In this document: positions 50,897 to 59,848 of the stretch, piece after piece
Position numbering within the stretch: position 1 is the first letter of the stretch
Layout: each line of letters opens with the position of its first letter
Assembly (NCBI GenBank): GCA_903851035.1
Contig: CAINND010000118.1
Coordinates: 1-64,000 of the forward strand
Reading direction: 5' to 3'
DNA: 64,000 nucleotides
DNA from: an uncultured Acidobacteriota bacterium
Lineage (GTDB): Bacteria > Acidobacteriota > Terriglobia > Terriglobales > Acidobacteriaceae
The notes under the pieces: generated by a model
The model's database searches: none
What the model saw: the letters and a program-made list of their open reading frames with translations, nothing else
What the model was told of the DNA's origin: nothing
Position numbers and translations under genes: made by a program

Positions 50897-52783
50897 TTAT
50901 GCCCGCACGCTGATGCTGGCATATTCGGGAACCACGGGTAATTCGTCGTCCACAGACGTATTTGCCGTCAGCTCGTCGCTGCCGTTTGCGTTCGGATATA
51001 TCTCACTTCCGCGATGTGACTCCGCTTGGCCCTGTTGCTGTCCTCCCTGTGACTGCGCTTGCGATGTAAGTGAACCCAGCGCCACATCGTGGGTGCGCAG
51101 TGCCGCTTCCAATCCCTCGCGTCCTTCGCTCAATGCCGTAATGGCGTCATGATGCTGCGTCGTCACATGAGCCAGCGTGCCATTTGCACTGCTTACCGCA
51201 CGCACCTCCACGCGGCCCAGTTCCGGCACCTGCACGCTCACCTTCAATTCCGTGCCGCTGGCCGTTGTGTGCAATTGCGCTGCCTCAAGCGTCGAGCTCT
51301 GGTTAGCGCCTGCTGTCGGCAGCCTTGTCTCAGCGCTGGCGTTTATCCCCGCACCCCGCAATGTTGATGTACCGGCGGAGTTTGTGGCCGTAGTAACGTT
51401 CGTTGCTGTGGCCATGGATGCCATAGGATCGGAGGTCGTTGTTGCTTCGAGCTTGACAGTCGCAGGTGAAGTGACTGTGGCTGTTGCAGCCATGCTGTTG
51501 CTGGCCGTTGTTATGGACTCATTCAGCTTCTCTGTCTTTGATGTTTCGCCAGGTGCCAGTGCCGTGTGCATTCCAGCCGATGCCTGATGCGTCTGGCCGT
51601 CTTTGTGCGCGCCGCCTTCAGTAGCTCCATGCGTCGAATGCTCCTTGGGCGTTATCTGTAAGGATGCATATCGCGCATCCAGTGTGAAGCGCTGTGCGCT
51701 TTCATCGCCAACGCCACCAGGCGATTCCATGCCATGGCCTGTTGCCTTGATTCCCATCCACTGTTTCTGCGCATGGTCAGTGGTCAACTGCGTGCTGCGC
51801 TCCGCCGCCTGTCGCGTATGGCCATTCGCTACAACCGTGCCGGCTTGCGTCTCTGCCGCTGTCACTGCTGTGAGTTTGTCATTCAGGCCTCTTGCTATTG
51901 CAGTCAGCTCTGCTGCGTTCATAAGCCCAGTCCCGTTGTCACCTGCCGGCACAACAGTCCCCTGTGTCATTTCATGGGAAGGCTCTAAAGCAGCTGCATC
52001 TGCGGGTGAGTAAGACTCTACTGTCCCAAGCCGGACAGCCCTCATCGACGTGTCGTTCTCGGTGTCTCCTACGCGGGAAGGGAATACTGAAAGCTCTGCC
52101 TTTTCCGCCATGGAATCGGATGTGGTAGCACTCTCTGCTGTCGCGGCATGCTTTAAGGTATTGCCAACAAGGCTCGCCTCGACGGTAACTTTGTTTGGCT
52201 GTATTGGAACCGCTGAGGTCGTAAGCAGTGACGTTAGGGCACTGCCATCCGTAGTGACGGCCGCTGTCTTCTGCGTGTTCTTGCTAGTGACTATGGCCCT
52301 GCCTACCTTACTCGAATTCTTAGTCTGCACGCTTTTCTCAGTGCCGACGATCTGTGTTTGGTTTGCTGTGCTTACACAGCTATTTGTTACTCCACCGGGG
52401 GTTGGTAGGCTGGTCTTTCCTGTTTTTGCCTGTTTGGAATCGAAGTGTGCAAGACTAAATTCCTGGTCAAGCTCCACAATCTGAGTCATGGCGCCCGCTT
52501 TGCATTCTGTCCCTGCAGTGACTGTTGCAGATTGCAGGCCATCTTTGGCTAAGGCTGCCGATTGTTGTGTCGCCTGGTTTGCAGTTTCGTTGTTGGCTTG
52601 TGCGGCGTAACGAGGTGTGTGCTGTCCTACTGGGTGTGATGGAACATGTGCGGGTAAGGTGCTGGCTGACCTTAGCACCTTGACGAAGCCATCGCCCACC
52701 ACGCCAGTCGGTACAACGCCGGCGGATGCCAGGGGCGCGCTGACCGTTGAGGAGGTGCTGTCGGGCATGAACGTGGCATTCAT
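50897..52783 (-). CDS. fliK: Flagellar hook-length control protein FliK
   Basis: A 628-residue exported ruler protein. The first 490 residues are low-complexity, rich in Thr, Ser, Ala and Gln, as expected for the extended ruler. The C-terminal hook-length domain has LKVSVQVPELGRVEVRAVSS and ITALSEGREGLEAALRTHDV. It acts with FlhB to switch export specificity. The N-terminal part is long for FliK (E. coli 375), which may mean a longer hook. It starts a unit with flgD and flgE, preceded by a sigma-54-type element. Confidence 0.88.
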   Translation of the reverse strand: MNATFMPDSTSSTVSAPLASAGVVPTGVVGDGFVKVLRSASTLPAHVPSHPVGQHTPRYAAQANNETANQATQQSAALAKDGLQSATVTAGTECKAGAMTQIVELDQEFSLAHFDSKQAKTGKTSLPTPGGVTNSCVSTANQTQIVGTEKSVQTKNSSKVGRAIVTSKNTQKTAAVTTDGSALTSLLTTSAVPIQPNKVTVEASLVGNTLKHAATAESATTSDSMAEKAELSVFPSRVGDTENDTSMRAVRLGTVESYSPADAAALEPSHEMTQGTVVPAGDNGTGLMNAAELTAIARGLNDKLTAVTAAETQAGTVVANGHTRQAAERSTQLTTDHAQKQWMGIKATGHGMESPGGVGDESAQRFTLDARYASLQITPKEHSTHGATEGGAHKDGQTHQASAGMHTALAPGETSKTEKLNESITTASNSMAATATVTSPATVKLEATTTSDPMASMATATNVTTATNSAGTSTLRGAGINASAETRLPTAGANQSSTLEAAQLHTTASGTELKVSVQVPELGRVEVRAVSSANGTLAHVTTQHHDAITALSEGREGLEAALRTHDVALGSLTSQAQSQGGQQQGQAESHRGSEIYPNANGSDELTANTSVDDELPVVPEYASISVRA

Positions 52784-52807
52784 GTCCCACAGTAGTGCAC
52801 TTCTGCG

Positions 52808-52823
52808 GCCAAACTAGTGCCGT
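52808..52823 (-). promoter_or_regulatory. Sigma-54-type promoter upstream of fliK
   Basis: On the minus strand CGGCACTAGTTTGGCC gives GGCAC at -24 and GGC at -12 with correct 12-nt spacing. It lies between the fliJ stop and the fliK start, with about 14 nt from predicted start site to first ATG. Confidence 0.5.
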
Positions 52824-52839
52824 CAATCTTAGAGTTATG

Positions 52840-53319
52840 TCATGGGGTGTTCTTTCTCTTCTCTTCCAGTGTTGTGGAGGCCTCGGCGCGGGCGCGCAGA
52901 AGTTTGCCAAGATGGAACTCGTCGAGCGCGCGTTGCTCCCGGCGGACTTCTTCGTTGCGATGCCGCAACAGCGCCTGCTCGCGTAGCGTGCTCAATGTCT
53001 CGCGACGGCGATGTGCCGCCAGGTATGCCTCACGCAGCCCAGCGGCTTGTCGAGCCAGCTCCGCGCGCGCGGCATCCAGTCGCGCCAGGGCCACATCAGC
53101 CTGATTCAATACATACTCCACGAACTGCAACTCAATTGCCGGCAGCTTCTTCATCCGCGCCCGCACTCGTGATGAATGCTCACGCCAGCGCCGCCCATCG
53201 GCCATGCGTTGCTCCACTGCGTGCAGCTTCAGCAGGCAGCTTTCCAGCCGCTCGCGCGCCTGCTCCTCCACCAGTTCATGCACATGCAGCACGCCATCCA
53301 ATGCAAAGTGGAATCGCAT
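52840..53319 (-). CDS. fliJ: Flagellar export chaperone FliJ
   Basis: A 159-residue, almost wholly coiled-coil protein that couples the FliI ATPase to the FlhA gate. It begins FHFALDGVLHVHELVEEQAR with the typical start of FliJ and continues as a charged helix rich in Arg, Glu, Leu and Ala. Its overall similarity is low, as is normal for FliJ, but position after fliI makes it secure. It is the last gene of the flgB-C-fliE-F-G-H-I-J series. Confidence 0.85.
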   Translation of the reverse strand: MRFHFALDGVLHVHELVEEQARERLESCLLKLHAVEQRMADGRRWREHSSRVRARMKKLPAIELQFVEYVLNQADVALARLDAARAELARQAAGLREAYLAAHRRRETLSTLREQALLRHRNEEVRREQRALDEFHLGKLLRARAEASTTLEEKRKNTP

Positions 53320-54620
53320 CAGTCGGCCAACCCCATCAGCCTCTGCAGTGTCGCTTCCAACGTGGGAATCTCCACTGGCCCCTGGCGCGCAAATATCTTC
53401 AACTGCGGAACCACGGCGATGGCGCGATCCAATTCTGGGTCGGTGCCCTTCTGATAAGCGCCAATGCGTATCAAGTCTTCTGAACGAGTGAAGTCCGCCA
53501 GCAGTCGGCGCAACCGCTGCGCCTTGGCCAAATGCTCCGGCCCGCAGACGGCGGGCATCAGACGGCTCAGGCTCTCCAGCAATTGAATGGGTGGGAAGTG
53601 GCCTTCGCTGGTCAGGCGTCGATCCAGCAGAATGTGGCCGTCCAGCAGTGAGCGCACAGCGTCCACGATCGGATCCATCTGGTCGTCGCCCTCCATCAAC
53701 ACCGTGTAGAAGGCAGTAATCGAGCCGTGGCGAAAGTTACCTGCGCGTTCCACCATCTGTGAGAGCAGAGTAAAAACCGACGGCGTGTATCCCTTCGTCG
53801 TCGGAGGCTCGCCTGCGGCCAGTCCAATCTCACGCTGCGCCATGGCAAAGCGCGTAATCGAATCCAACACTAACAATACGTGCTTGCCGCGCCCAGCAAA
53901 GTACTCGGCAATTGAGTGCGCCGCCTGCGCCGCGCGCAGACGCAGCAACGGGCTTTGGTCGCTGGTGCTCACCACCACAACGGAGCGGCGCCGTCCCTCC
54001 TCACCCAGCGCGTCTTCCAGGAATTCGCGCACTTCGCGGCCGCGTTCGCCAATCAGGGCTACCACGGCCAAATCGGCGGAGGTGCCCCGGGCCATCATGC
54101 CCATCAGCGTGCTTTTGCCCACTCCGCTGCCGCCAAAAATCCCCACGCGCTGCCCGCGTCCGCACGTGAGAAAGGCATCAATGGCCCGTACTCCCGTGCC
54201 TAGCGCATCTTCAATCGGCTCACGCGCAAAGGGATCGGGCGCAGTGCGTTCCACCGGAAGGGCCTCGCCACCGGTCAGTGCCGCGCCGCCATCCATTGCC
54301 TCGCCAAGGGCATTCAGCACACGGCCCAGCATCGCCTCGCTGGCGCGAATGACCGGCCGTGCCCCCCATGTGCTGACCGTGTCACCCAGCCGCACTCCGC
54401 TTGCCGGGCGCAAAGGCATGCTCAGCACGCGCGCTCCATGGAAGCCGACTACCTGGCCTTCAACCTCTCGTCCCATGTGATCGCGAATCAGGCAGCAATC
54501 GCCCAGTGCACAGTGCGGCCCCTCGCTTTCCACCAGTCCAGCAGCCGCTCGCACAATGCGTCCGCTCCATGGGCGCAGTGGCAGTATGTCCAGCGCCTGC
54601 TGATAGCGTTCCAGCATCAC
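53319..54620 (-). CDS. fliI: Flagellum-specific ATP synthase FliI
   Basis: A 433-residue hexameric ATPase that drives substrate release in flagellar export. Walker A is GIFGGSGVGKSTLMGMMAR, Walker B is in HVLLVLDSITRFAMAQREIG, and the F1-beta-like GYTPSVFTLLSQMVERAGN and DGHILLDRRLTSEGHFPPIQ blocks are present. The length is usual. It overlaps fliH (ATGA) and fliJ. Confidence 0.95.
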   Translation of the reverse strand: MMLERYQQALDILPLRPWSGRIVRAAAGLVESEGPHCALGDCCLIRDHMGREVEGQVVGFHGARVLSMPLRPASGVRLGDTVSTWGARPVIRASEAMLGRVLNALGEAMDGGAALTGGEALPVERTAPDPFAREPIEDALGTGVRAIDAFLTCGRGQRVGIFGGSGVGKSTLMGMMARGTSADLAVVALIGERGREVREFLEDALGEEGRRRSVVVVSTSDQSPLLRLRAAQAAHSIAEYFAGRGKHVLLVLDSITRFAMAQREIGLAAGEPPTTKGYTPSVFTLLSQMVERAGNFRHGSITAFYTVLMEGDDQMDPIVDAVRSLLDGHILLDRRLTSEGHFPPIQLLESLSRLMPAVCGPEHLAKAQRLRRLLADFTRSEDLIRIGAYQKGTDPELDRAIAVVPQLKIFARQGPVEIPTLEATLQRLMGLAD

Positions 54621-55276
54621 TGCACCCGCGTGGCTGTGGATTCCACTGCCGCTGGGCGATGTGCCAGCAGATCAAAAAAGCCGCGCTCGATTTCCTTGAG
54701 TTCGCTTTCGAAGTCCACCACCGTGCTGCCCAGAGCGGTCTCCATGCGCACACAGCCGGGGGCCACCGTGCGGTCGGCCTTCACTTCAACCGGCCGCGGC
54801 ATGTTCATAGATAACTCCGTCCAGCGCCCTGCTTCATCTGGTGGCACGCACAGCCGCACCGTCGTGCCAGCCTCCAGTTGCTCCAACTCGTGATGCACCA
54901 GTGCGCCCAGCAGCCGCACATCCATCTGCGATTCGCGATGTAGTATGCGTCGGGCGATGGCCAGCGCCAGCTGCACCACCTCCTGCTCCACGGCGGAAAA
55001 ATAATGTTCGCGCTGAGCGCTGAAATCCGCTACCGCCTGCGCCACGTTATTGCGCGCCCGCTGCACCTCGTGCTCCACTTCGGCGCGGCTCTCCTCAACC
55101 ATTGCCATGCGCAATTCCTCCACGCGCACCGCCACCAACTCGTCCAATGTTGGCTCATGCTTGCTGGCTTCAGCGGTAGAGGCTGCCTCCTGCCTCTCGG
55201 CGGCCGTGCTATCCTCTGCGGCCTCGGGATACAACATCGGCGCCCAGGCGCGCCCGGCCTCAGACGACGAGTTCAT
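54617..55276 (-). CDS. fliH: Flagellar export regulator FliH
   Basis: A 219-residue peripheral stalk-like protein that binds FliI. A long charged coiled coil (RVEELRMAMVEESRAEVEHE and VQRARNNVAQAVADFSAQRE) precedes the V-ATPase E-subunit-like domain LALAIARRILHRESQMDVRL, with ERTVAPGCVRMETALGSTVV-like ending (here DRTVAPGCVRMETALGSTVV). I chose the ATG at 55276 because AGGAG lies 7 nt upstream. It overlaps the fliG end by 17 nt. Confidence 0.9.
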   Translation of the reverse strand: MNSSSEAGRAWAPMLYPEAAEDSTAAERQEAASTAEASKHEPTLDELVAVRVEELRMAMVEESRAEVEHEVQRARNNVAQAVADFSAQREHYFSAVEQEVVQLALAIARRILHRESQMDVRLLGALVHHELEQLEAGTTVRLCVPPDEAGRWTELSMNMPRPVEVKADRTVAPGCVRMETALGSTVVDFESELKEIERGFFDLLAHRPAAVESTATRVQ

Positions 55277-56283
55277 CTTCGTTCTCCTGCTTGAGTTGTA
55301 TCTTTCCCTGCGACTCCAGCTTGCGCGCCACGCTGACACACTCCTGCTGCGCCTTCACCACGTCCTTGCCGCGCTGCGGTCCCAGACTCTCCATATCTTC
55401 CTTCAGCATCTCCACCGCGCGTGAGCTCATGGACTTGAACATGTGGTCGCGCAGTTGCGTTGAGGCGCCTTTCAAGGCCTGTGCCAGCGTCCGCTTGTCC
55501 AGGGCTGCAAGCAATTCGCGTATGCCCGTCTCCGGCACGCCCAGCAGGTCGTCAAAGGTGAACATCAGATTGCGGATGCCCATCGCCAGTTTGGGATCGT
55601 CGCGCTCGATGATCTCCAGGATGATCTTTCCGCTCGAAGGGTCCATGCGGTTCAGCAGGTCAGCCACGCCCTTAAAGCCGGCATAGGCGCGTCGGCTCTG
55701 CTCGCCCAGCGCCTGCAAACGCTTGTGCAGTACCACGCTCACCTTTTGCGCCATCTCCGGAGAGAACTGCCGCAACTCGGCCAGCCGCTTGACGGCAGCC
55801 GCCCGTGTCTCCTCCGTCAACTTCATCAGCAATGCCGATGCCTGTCGCGCATCCAGATGCGCAAGAATCAGCGCAATCGTCTGGGGATGCTCGCCCTGCA
55901 AAAACTTTGCCAGTTGCTGCGGGTCGGCCTTTTGCAGTGAATCCAATTTGCTGGCGCTCAGTTCCTGCGCGCGGCTCACCGCCTCCAGCATCGCACGCGC
56001 TCCCTCCGGGCCCAGGGTCTTGACCAGCAGGCGCTCGGCATACTCCAGCCCCCCCCTGCGCAATGTATTCCTGCGTCATCGCCAGCTGGTGATACTCATT
56101 CAGGATGGCCAGGGCCTCGTCGGGTTCCACCGGCCCCAACTCGCTGATCTCCTGCGTGACGTGTTGCAACTCGCTCTCACTCAGGTTGCGGAAGATAAGG
56201 CTGGCTGTCTCCTCGCCCAGCAGAACCAGCAGGATCGCCGCTTTGCGCACTCCTTTCTTGGTGTGGGTCAGTGCGATGCTCAT
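55260..56283 (-). CDS. fliG: Motor-switch protein FliG, frame broken at a run of eight G
   Basis: FliG couples the switch ring to MotA. Two overlapping frames together give a normal protein. From 56283 the frame reads MSIALTHTKKGVRKAAILLV, EISELGPVEPDEALAILNEY and reaches YIAQGG at 56049-56056, where there are eight G on the coding strand. Seven G would continue in frame into LEYAERLLVKTLGPEGARAM, GEHPQTIALILAHLDARQAS, the middle domain and the torque-generating C-terminal domain, ending at 55260. As given, translation from the ATG runs on in the wrong frame to 55672. A sequencing error, a true mutation, phase variation or slippage could explain it. The start overlaps fliF (ATGA). Confidence 0.9.
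56049..56056 (-). repeat. Homopolymer of eight G inside fliG
   Basis: Eight consecutive C on the plus strand (eight G in the mRNA) lie exactly where the fliG frame breaks. Mononucleotide runs of this kind are prone to strand slippage and to transcriptional slippage, and are also a common site of assembly errors. Confidence 0.9.
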
Positions 56284-57863
56284 GTTCGCTCTCCATCGCG
56301 AATCCAGTTCTGCACCAGCCGCGATGCTCCCGCCGGCTCCTGCTTCACACGGCTCGTGATATCCGTCCTCAAGCGTGTCATCTGCGAGGGGCCAATCGAC
56401 TCCTGCCCGTCGCCTTCCATCAAGGACGCAGCCGATGCCGCCGCTGCATGCAGAGCGTTGTGATGCGGCTGTACCAGGGAGAGCGAGTGTACGATCTGTT
56501 TCTTCACCGGCCGCAGCACCAGCAGGTAGGTCAGCCCAAACAGCGCTAGCATGGCTGCCAGCCGGATATAGCTGATCCAGTCCAGCATCAACGTGCGAAT
56601 CTTCTGCCAGCGGGTCACCGGCACAGGCGTCTCCGGCGGAATCACCTGGAAGCTCATGTTCTGTACCGTCAGCAGGTCGCCGCGCGCTGCGTCAAAGCCA
56701 ACGCTGGCCTTGGCAATTTCTTCTATGCCCTTCATCTCCTCCGGCGTGCGCCGTTGCCGTGGGTTCGTCTTATTGGATGGGTTGTAGATGTCGTCCACAA
56801 GCACAGCTACCGCCAGCCGCTTCAATCTCCCCGCGGGTTGTGATGTATGCCGCACCACCTTATTCACCGCATAGGTGCTGTTCTCGCTCTTCGATTGCGC
56901 CAATGCTTCGCCGCTCGTCCGGGCTGGTGTGCCGCCTCCCGGAACGTTACTCGCCGTACCGGCCGCGCCTCCGGGCTGCGTTCCGCCATTGGTCTCCTCA
57001 CTGCGCTGCAGGGAAAGAGCCACGGTCTTCGTGGGATCGTAGCTCTCCGACTGTTCCTCAACCGTGCCGGGGTCAAGTTCGGCATGAACCATGGTTCTCA
57101 CATGATCGGCGCCTACCACCGGCTCCAGTGTCTGCAACAGCCGTGCGGAGAGCTGCTCCTCGGCGCTGCGCTCCTCGCCTGTCGGCTGCGAACTGGCCGC
57201 GGCCGTGCTCCCTGCATCGCCATCCACCACTGTCACCGCCGCTGGGTCGAGCTTGTCTACGGCGCTGGCCAGCAGCCGCTGCACGGCCACGCGCATGGCG
57301 GGCGACAGCCTTTGTCCTTTCAGCTTCAGTATCACACCGGCCTTCGCCTGCCGCTCCAGCCCGGAGTAGATCGAGTCCGGTGGAATCGCCAGGTGCACCC
57401 GCGCCGACGCCACGCCGCCCATCGCCTGGATGGTTCGCTCCAACTCACCCTCGAGCGCCCGTTGGTAGTTCACCTTGTCGTCAAAGTCGCTGGCAGCCCA
57501 GTTGTTTTTGTCGAAGAGTTCAAATCCCATCCGGCCGCTGTGTGCCGCGCCGCTCGATGCAATCTCCAGCCGCGCCGCGTCCAGTTTGTCTGCCGGCACC
57601 AGCACGTTGCGTCCATCAGGAGAGATCTGAAAGCTGATATTTCTTGCCTGCAGATGTTGTCCCAGGCTCTGCGCGTCGACCGGCTCCATGTTGCTGTACA
57701 GAGCTGTCATCTCCGGTTTGGCCAGCAGGCGCACAAAAGTAAACAGGACAAGCGCCACCAGCACCGCGCCGCCCGCCAGCATCAACCGCTGGCGTCCGCT
57801 CAGACTGCCGCCAAATTCGCGCAGTTGTCCTGCTACTTCTCCGAAGCTCTTGGCATCGCTCAT
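56280..57863 (-). CDS. fliF: Flagellar MS-ring protein FliF
   Basis: A 527-residue inner-membrane ring protein. It has two membrane helices, RLMLAGGAVLVALVLFTFVR (residues about 26-46) and YIRLAAMLALFGLTYLLVLR (near 440-460). The periplasmic YscJ-like domain has LYSNMEPVDAQSLGQHLQAR and RALEGELERTIQAMGGVASA with RVHLAIP. The C-terminal segment after the second helix, which binds FliG, is present. It is slightly shorter than E. coli FliF (552). Confidence 0.95.
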   Translation of the reverse strand: MSDAKSFGEVAGQLREFGGSLSGRQRLMLAGGAVLVALVLFTFVRLLAKPEMTALYSNMEPVDAQSLGQHLQARNISFQISPDGRNVLVPADKLDAARLEIASSGAAHSGRMGFELFDKNNWAASDFDDKVNYQRALEGELERTIQAMGGVASARVHLAIPPDSIYSGLERQAKAGVILKLKGQRLSPAMRVAVQRLLASAVDKLDPAAVTVVDGDAGSTAAASSQPTGEERSAEEQLSARLLQTLEPVVGADHVRTMVHAELDPGTVEEQSESYDPTKTVALSLQRSEETNGGTQPGGAAGTASNVPGGGTPARTSGEALAQSKSENSTYAVNKVVRHTSQPAGRLKRLAVAVLVDDIYNPSNKTNPRQRRTPEEMKGIEEIAKASVGFDAARGDLLTVQNMSFQVIPPETPVPVTRWQKIRTLMLDWISYIRLAAMLALFGLTYLLVLRPVKKQIVHSLSLVQPHHNALHAAAASAASLMEGDGQESIGPSQMTRLRTDITSRVKQEPAGASRLVQNWIRDGERT

Positions 57864-57887
57864 CGTTTTATTCCGGGTCTGTTCAGG

Positions 57888-58181
57888 TTAGAACTGCAGC
57901 TTGGATATCTCCTGGTAAGCCCCAACCACCTTGTTGCGCACCTGCAGCATCAGGTCAAAGGCCAGCGATGCCTGCTCCACCGCCAGGGTTGCCGCATGCA
58001 CATCCTCGCCCTTGCCCGTCAGCAGGTTTGTCACTTTCTGCTCCGCGGTCGATTGCAATTCATTTACCCGCTCCACGGCTGTGGCCAAAGTCGATGCAAA
58101 GTCTCCGCCGCCCTTCGAGCCATGCAGCCCGCCCAGCGCGGTTGCACCGGCGGAATTCATCGTGATTGGCGTAATACTCAT
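57888..58181 (-). CDS. fliE: Flagellar hook-basal body protein FliE
   Basis: A 97-residue rod adaptor that joins the MS ring to the rod. The conserved C-terminal half is HAATLAVEQASLAFDLMLQV followed by RNKVVGAYQEISKLQF, typical of FliE. The N-terminal half is less conserved. It lies 11 nt after flgC and 24 nt before fliF in the canonical flgB-flgC-fliE-fliF order. Confidence 0.94.
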   Translation of the reverse strand: MSITPITMNSAGATALGGLHGSKGGGDFASTLATAVERVNELQSTAEQKVTNLLTGKGEDVHAATLAVEQASLAFDLMLQVRNKVVGAYQEISKLQF

Positions 58182-58192
58182 CTGGCTGGCTC

Positions 58193-58645
58193 CTAGGGTT
58201 TCAGCAACTCGATCGACTGCTGAATCATCTGCTTCGCTGCCTGCACGGCGCTGGCGTTCATCTGGTAGGCCCGGGCAGCGCTCATCAGATCCGTCATCTC
58301 CAGCACGGGATTGATATTGGGATAAGCCACCATGCCGTTCGCGTCGGCATCCGGATGCGATGGATCGTAGCGCATCACCGGCTGCGAGCTGTCGTTGACC
58401 ACGGCCTTCACCGTCACTCCGCCCACAGAACTGGCGGCATCCATCATGCTTCCCGCGCCTGCCAGTTGCATGCGGAATCCCGACGGCATCTGGCTTTGCA
58501 GCACGACCTCCTTACGCTTGTACGGTCCACCTTCGGCTGTGCGCGTGCTCTCGGCATTGGCCATGTTGCCGGCCACCACCTCGGCGCGCGTGCGCTCCGC
58601 GCTCAGTCCGCTGGCGCTGATGCCCATCACGCCGAAGAGGTTCAT
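58193..58645 (-). CDS. flgC: Flagellar proximal rod protein FlgC
   Basis: A 150-residue rod protein. It has the rod-protein start MGISASGLSAERTRAEVVAG with NMANAESTRTAEGGPYKRKE, the FlgC marker YDPSHPDADANGMVAYPNIN, and ends MSAARAYQMNASAVQAAKQM with IQQSIELLKP. It overlaps flgB (ATGA). Confidence 0.95.
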   Translation of the reverse strand: MNLFGVMGISASGLSAERTRAEVVAGNMANAESTRTAEGGPYKRKEVVLQSQMPSGFRMQLAGAGSMMDAASSVGGVTVKAVVNDSSQPVMRYDPSHPDADANGMVAYPNINPVLEMTDLMSAARAYQMNASAVQAAKQMIQQSIELLKP

Positions 58646-59001
58646 TGCGAGCCTCCCTCATGGATAGCCTGTGAAAGCCGGTGCATCTCCGATTTCAGCA
58701 GCGCCACGCCGGTCTGGAACTGCAACTGTGCCTGACCCAGCGCCAGTCCCTCGCGATCCATGTTCACGTTGTTGCCATCGGGGCGTTCATTCAGTCCCTG
58801 CACCTCCACAACACGCGGCTTAGAAGTTGTTTCACCGTCGCTCATCACAGATGCCAGTTGGCTGCGAAAGTCCACGTCCTTCGTGTGGTAGCCGGGTGTG
58901 TCCAGGTTGGCAATGTTGGCTGCGATCACGCCGCCACGGTAAGCGGTAGCGTCCAGATAGTGGCTCAATCGCTGCATCATAGGAGTCTCCACCATGCTCA
59001 T
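58642..59001 (-). CDS. flgB: Flagellar proximal rod protein FlgB
   Basis: A 119-residue rod protein with LSHYLDATAYRGGVIAANIA followed by NLDTPGYHTKDVDF, the classical FlgB N-terminus, and DGNNVNMDREGLALGQAQLQ, then FQTGVALLKSEMHRLSQAI. Its ATG overlaps the upstream degenerate AAA+ gene's stop (ATGA), so its translation depends on that gene. Confidence 0.94.
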   Translation of the reverse strand: MSMVETPMMQRLSHYLDATAYRGGVIAANIANLDTPGYHTKDVDFRSQLASVMSDGETTSKPRVVEVQGLNERPDGNNVNMDREGLALGQAQLQFQTGVALLKSEMHRLSQAIHEGGSQ

Positions 59002-59807
59002 GACAGGCTCCTTCCGTCGGCCGCCGGTGGCAGCACATGCACGCCCGGCATCTGCGACACCGGTGGCATCCCCTGCAGCAGTGCGTAGCAGGTGTCATCG
59101 CGGAACATCAGCTCGGCCAGCAGCCCTACATCCAGCAAACCGCCATGTGGCAGCATCAGCAGGCGCCGCAGTACCGAGCGCAATTGCGTCACGTTGCCCG
59201 GCCAATCATAGGAGCAGAACTTCTCATACATCGCCTGCGAGCAGCGCACCCGCTCAAAGGGCGAGGCGTTGCGCAAAAAACCTTCTGTAATGGGACGTAT
59301 GTCCTCGATGCGCTCGCACAGCGACGGCACTCTTACCTTCTGTACCAGCCCGGAGAGCGCCGGCAGCAGAGGCTCGCGCGCATCCTCTTCCGTCGCGCAG
59401 GTCATCAGTACCTGTACTCCGCCGTTGCGTCGCCGCTGAGCTTCAATCAGCCGCAGCAAGCGTTCCTGGGTTTGGTGTTTCAGCTCTTCCACATGCAGCA
59501 GCAGTACGCCGCCGTTCACTTTTGCGTGAATTTGCGGCCGGGTTGTGCCCATGGCTGCCGTGGCGCCCAGCAGCGCCTCCTCGGTGGCTTCGCTGCCGAA
59601 CAGGCGGCAATCCAGGGTGAACAGCGATCGCGGGCCGGGTTTTCGCCGTGCCCACGCGCAACGGGCCAGCAGGCGGCGTCCCGTGCCAGGCGCGCCTTCT
59701 ATCAGTAGGGAATGACCGGTTTCGATGGTCTCCATGGCCTTGAGCGCCGCGCGCCGCAGAGCCGCGTTGCAGCCCACAATCTCAGGGATGATCTGCCATT
59801 CATTCAT
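58998..59807 (-). CDS. Degenerate sigma-54-activator-like AAA+ protein
   Basis: A 269-residue protein related to the AAA+ domain of sigma-54 activators. Walker A is changed to GAPGTGRRLL (Lys to Arg). The GAFTGA loop that contacts sigma-54 is replaced by LLGATAAMGTT. Walker B reads VLLLHVEEL where LFLDEIGEL is expected. A late WPGNVTQLRSVLRRLLMLPH block still matches. No receiver and no HTH are present. It is therefore unlikely to hydrolyse ATP or activate sigma-54 itself. It may be a partner or antagonist of the activator encoded just upstream. A sigma-54-type promoter precedes it and it leads the flgB operon. Confidence 0.8.
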   Translation of the reverse strand: MNEWQIIPEIVGCNAALRRAALKAMETIETGHSLLIEGAPGTGRRLLARCAWARRKPGPRSLFTLDCRLFGSEATEEALLGATAAMGTTRPQIHAKVNGGVLLLHVEELKHQTQERLLRLIEAQRRRNGGVQVLMTCATEEDAREPLLPALSGLVQKVRVPSLCERIEDIRPITEGFLRNASPFERVRCSQAMYEKFCSYDWPGNVTQLRSVLRRLLMLPHGGLLDVGLLAELMFRDDTCYALLQGMPPVSQMPGVHVLPPAADGRSLS

Positions 59808-59848
59808 TGCAACCTCGCCTGTTCATTCAGTTGGCTGACTGGGATGGT

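Noticed and set aside
56847-58196. A 449-codon open frame on the plus strand opposite fliF and fliE
   Set aside because: Antisense to two secure flagellar genes; composition is typical of a shadow frame in GC-rich sequence.
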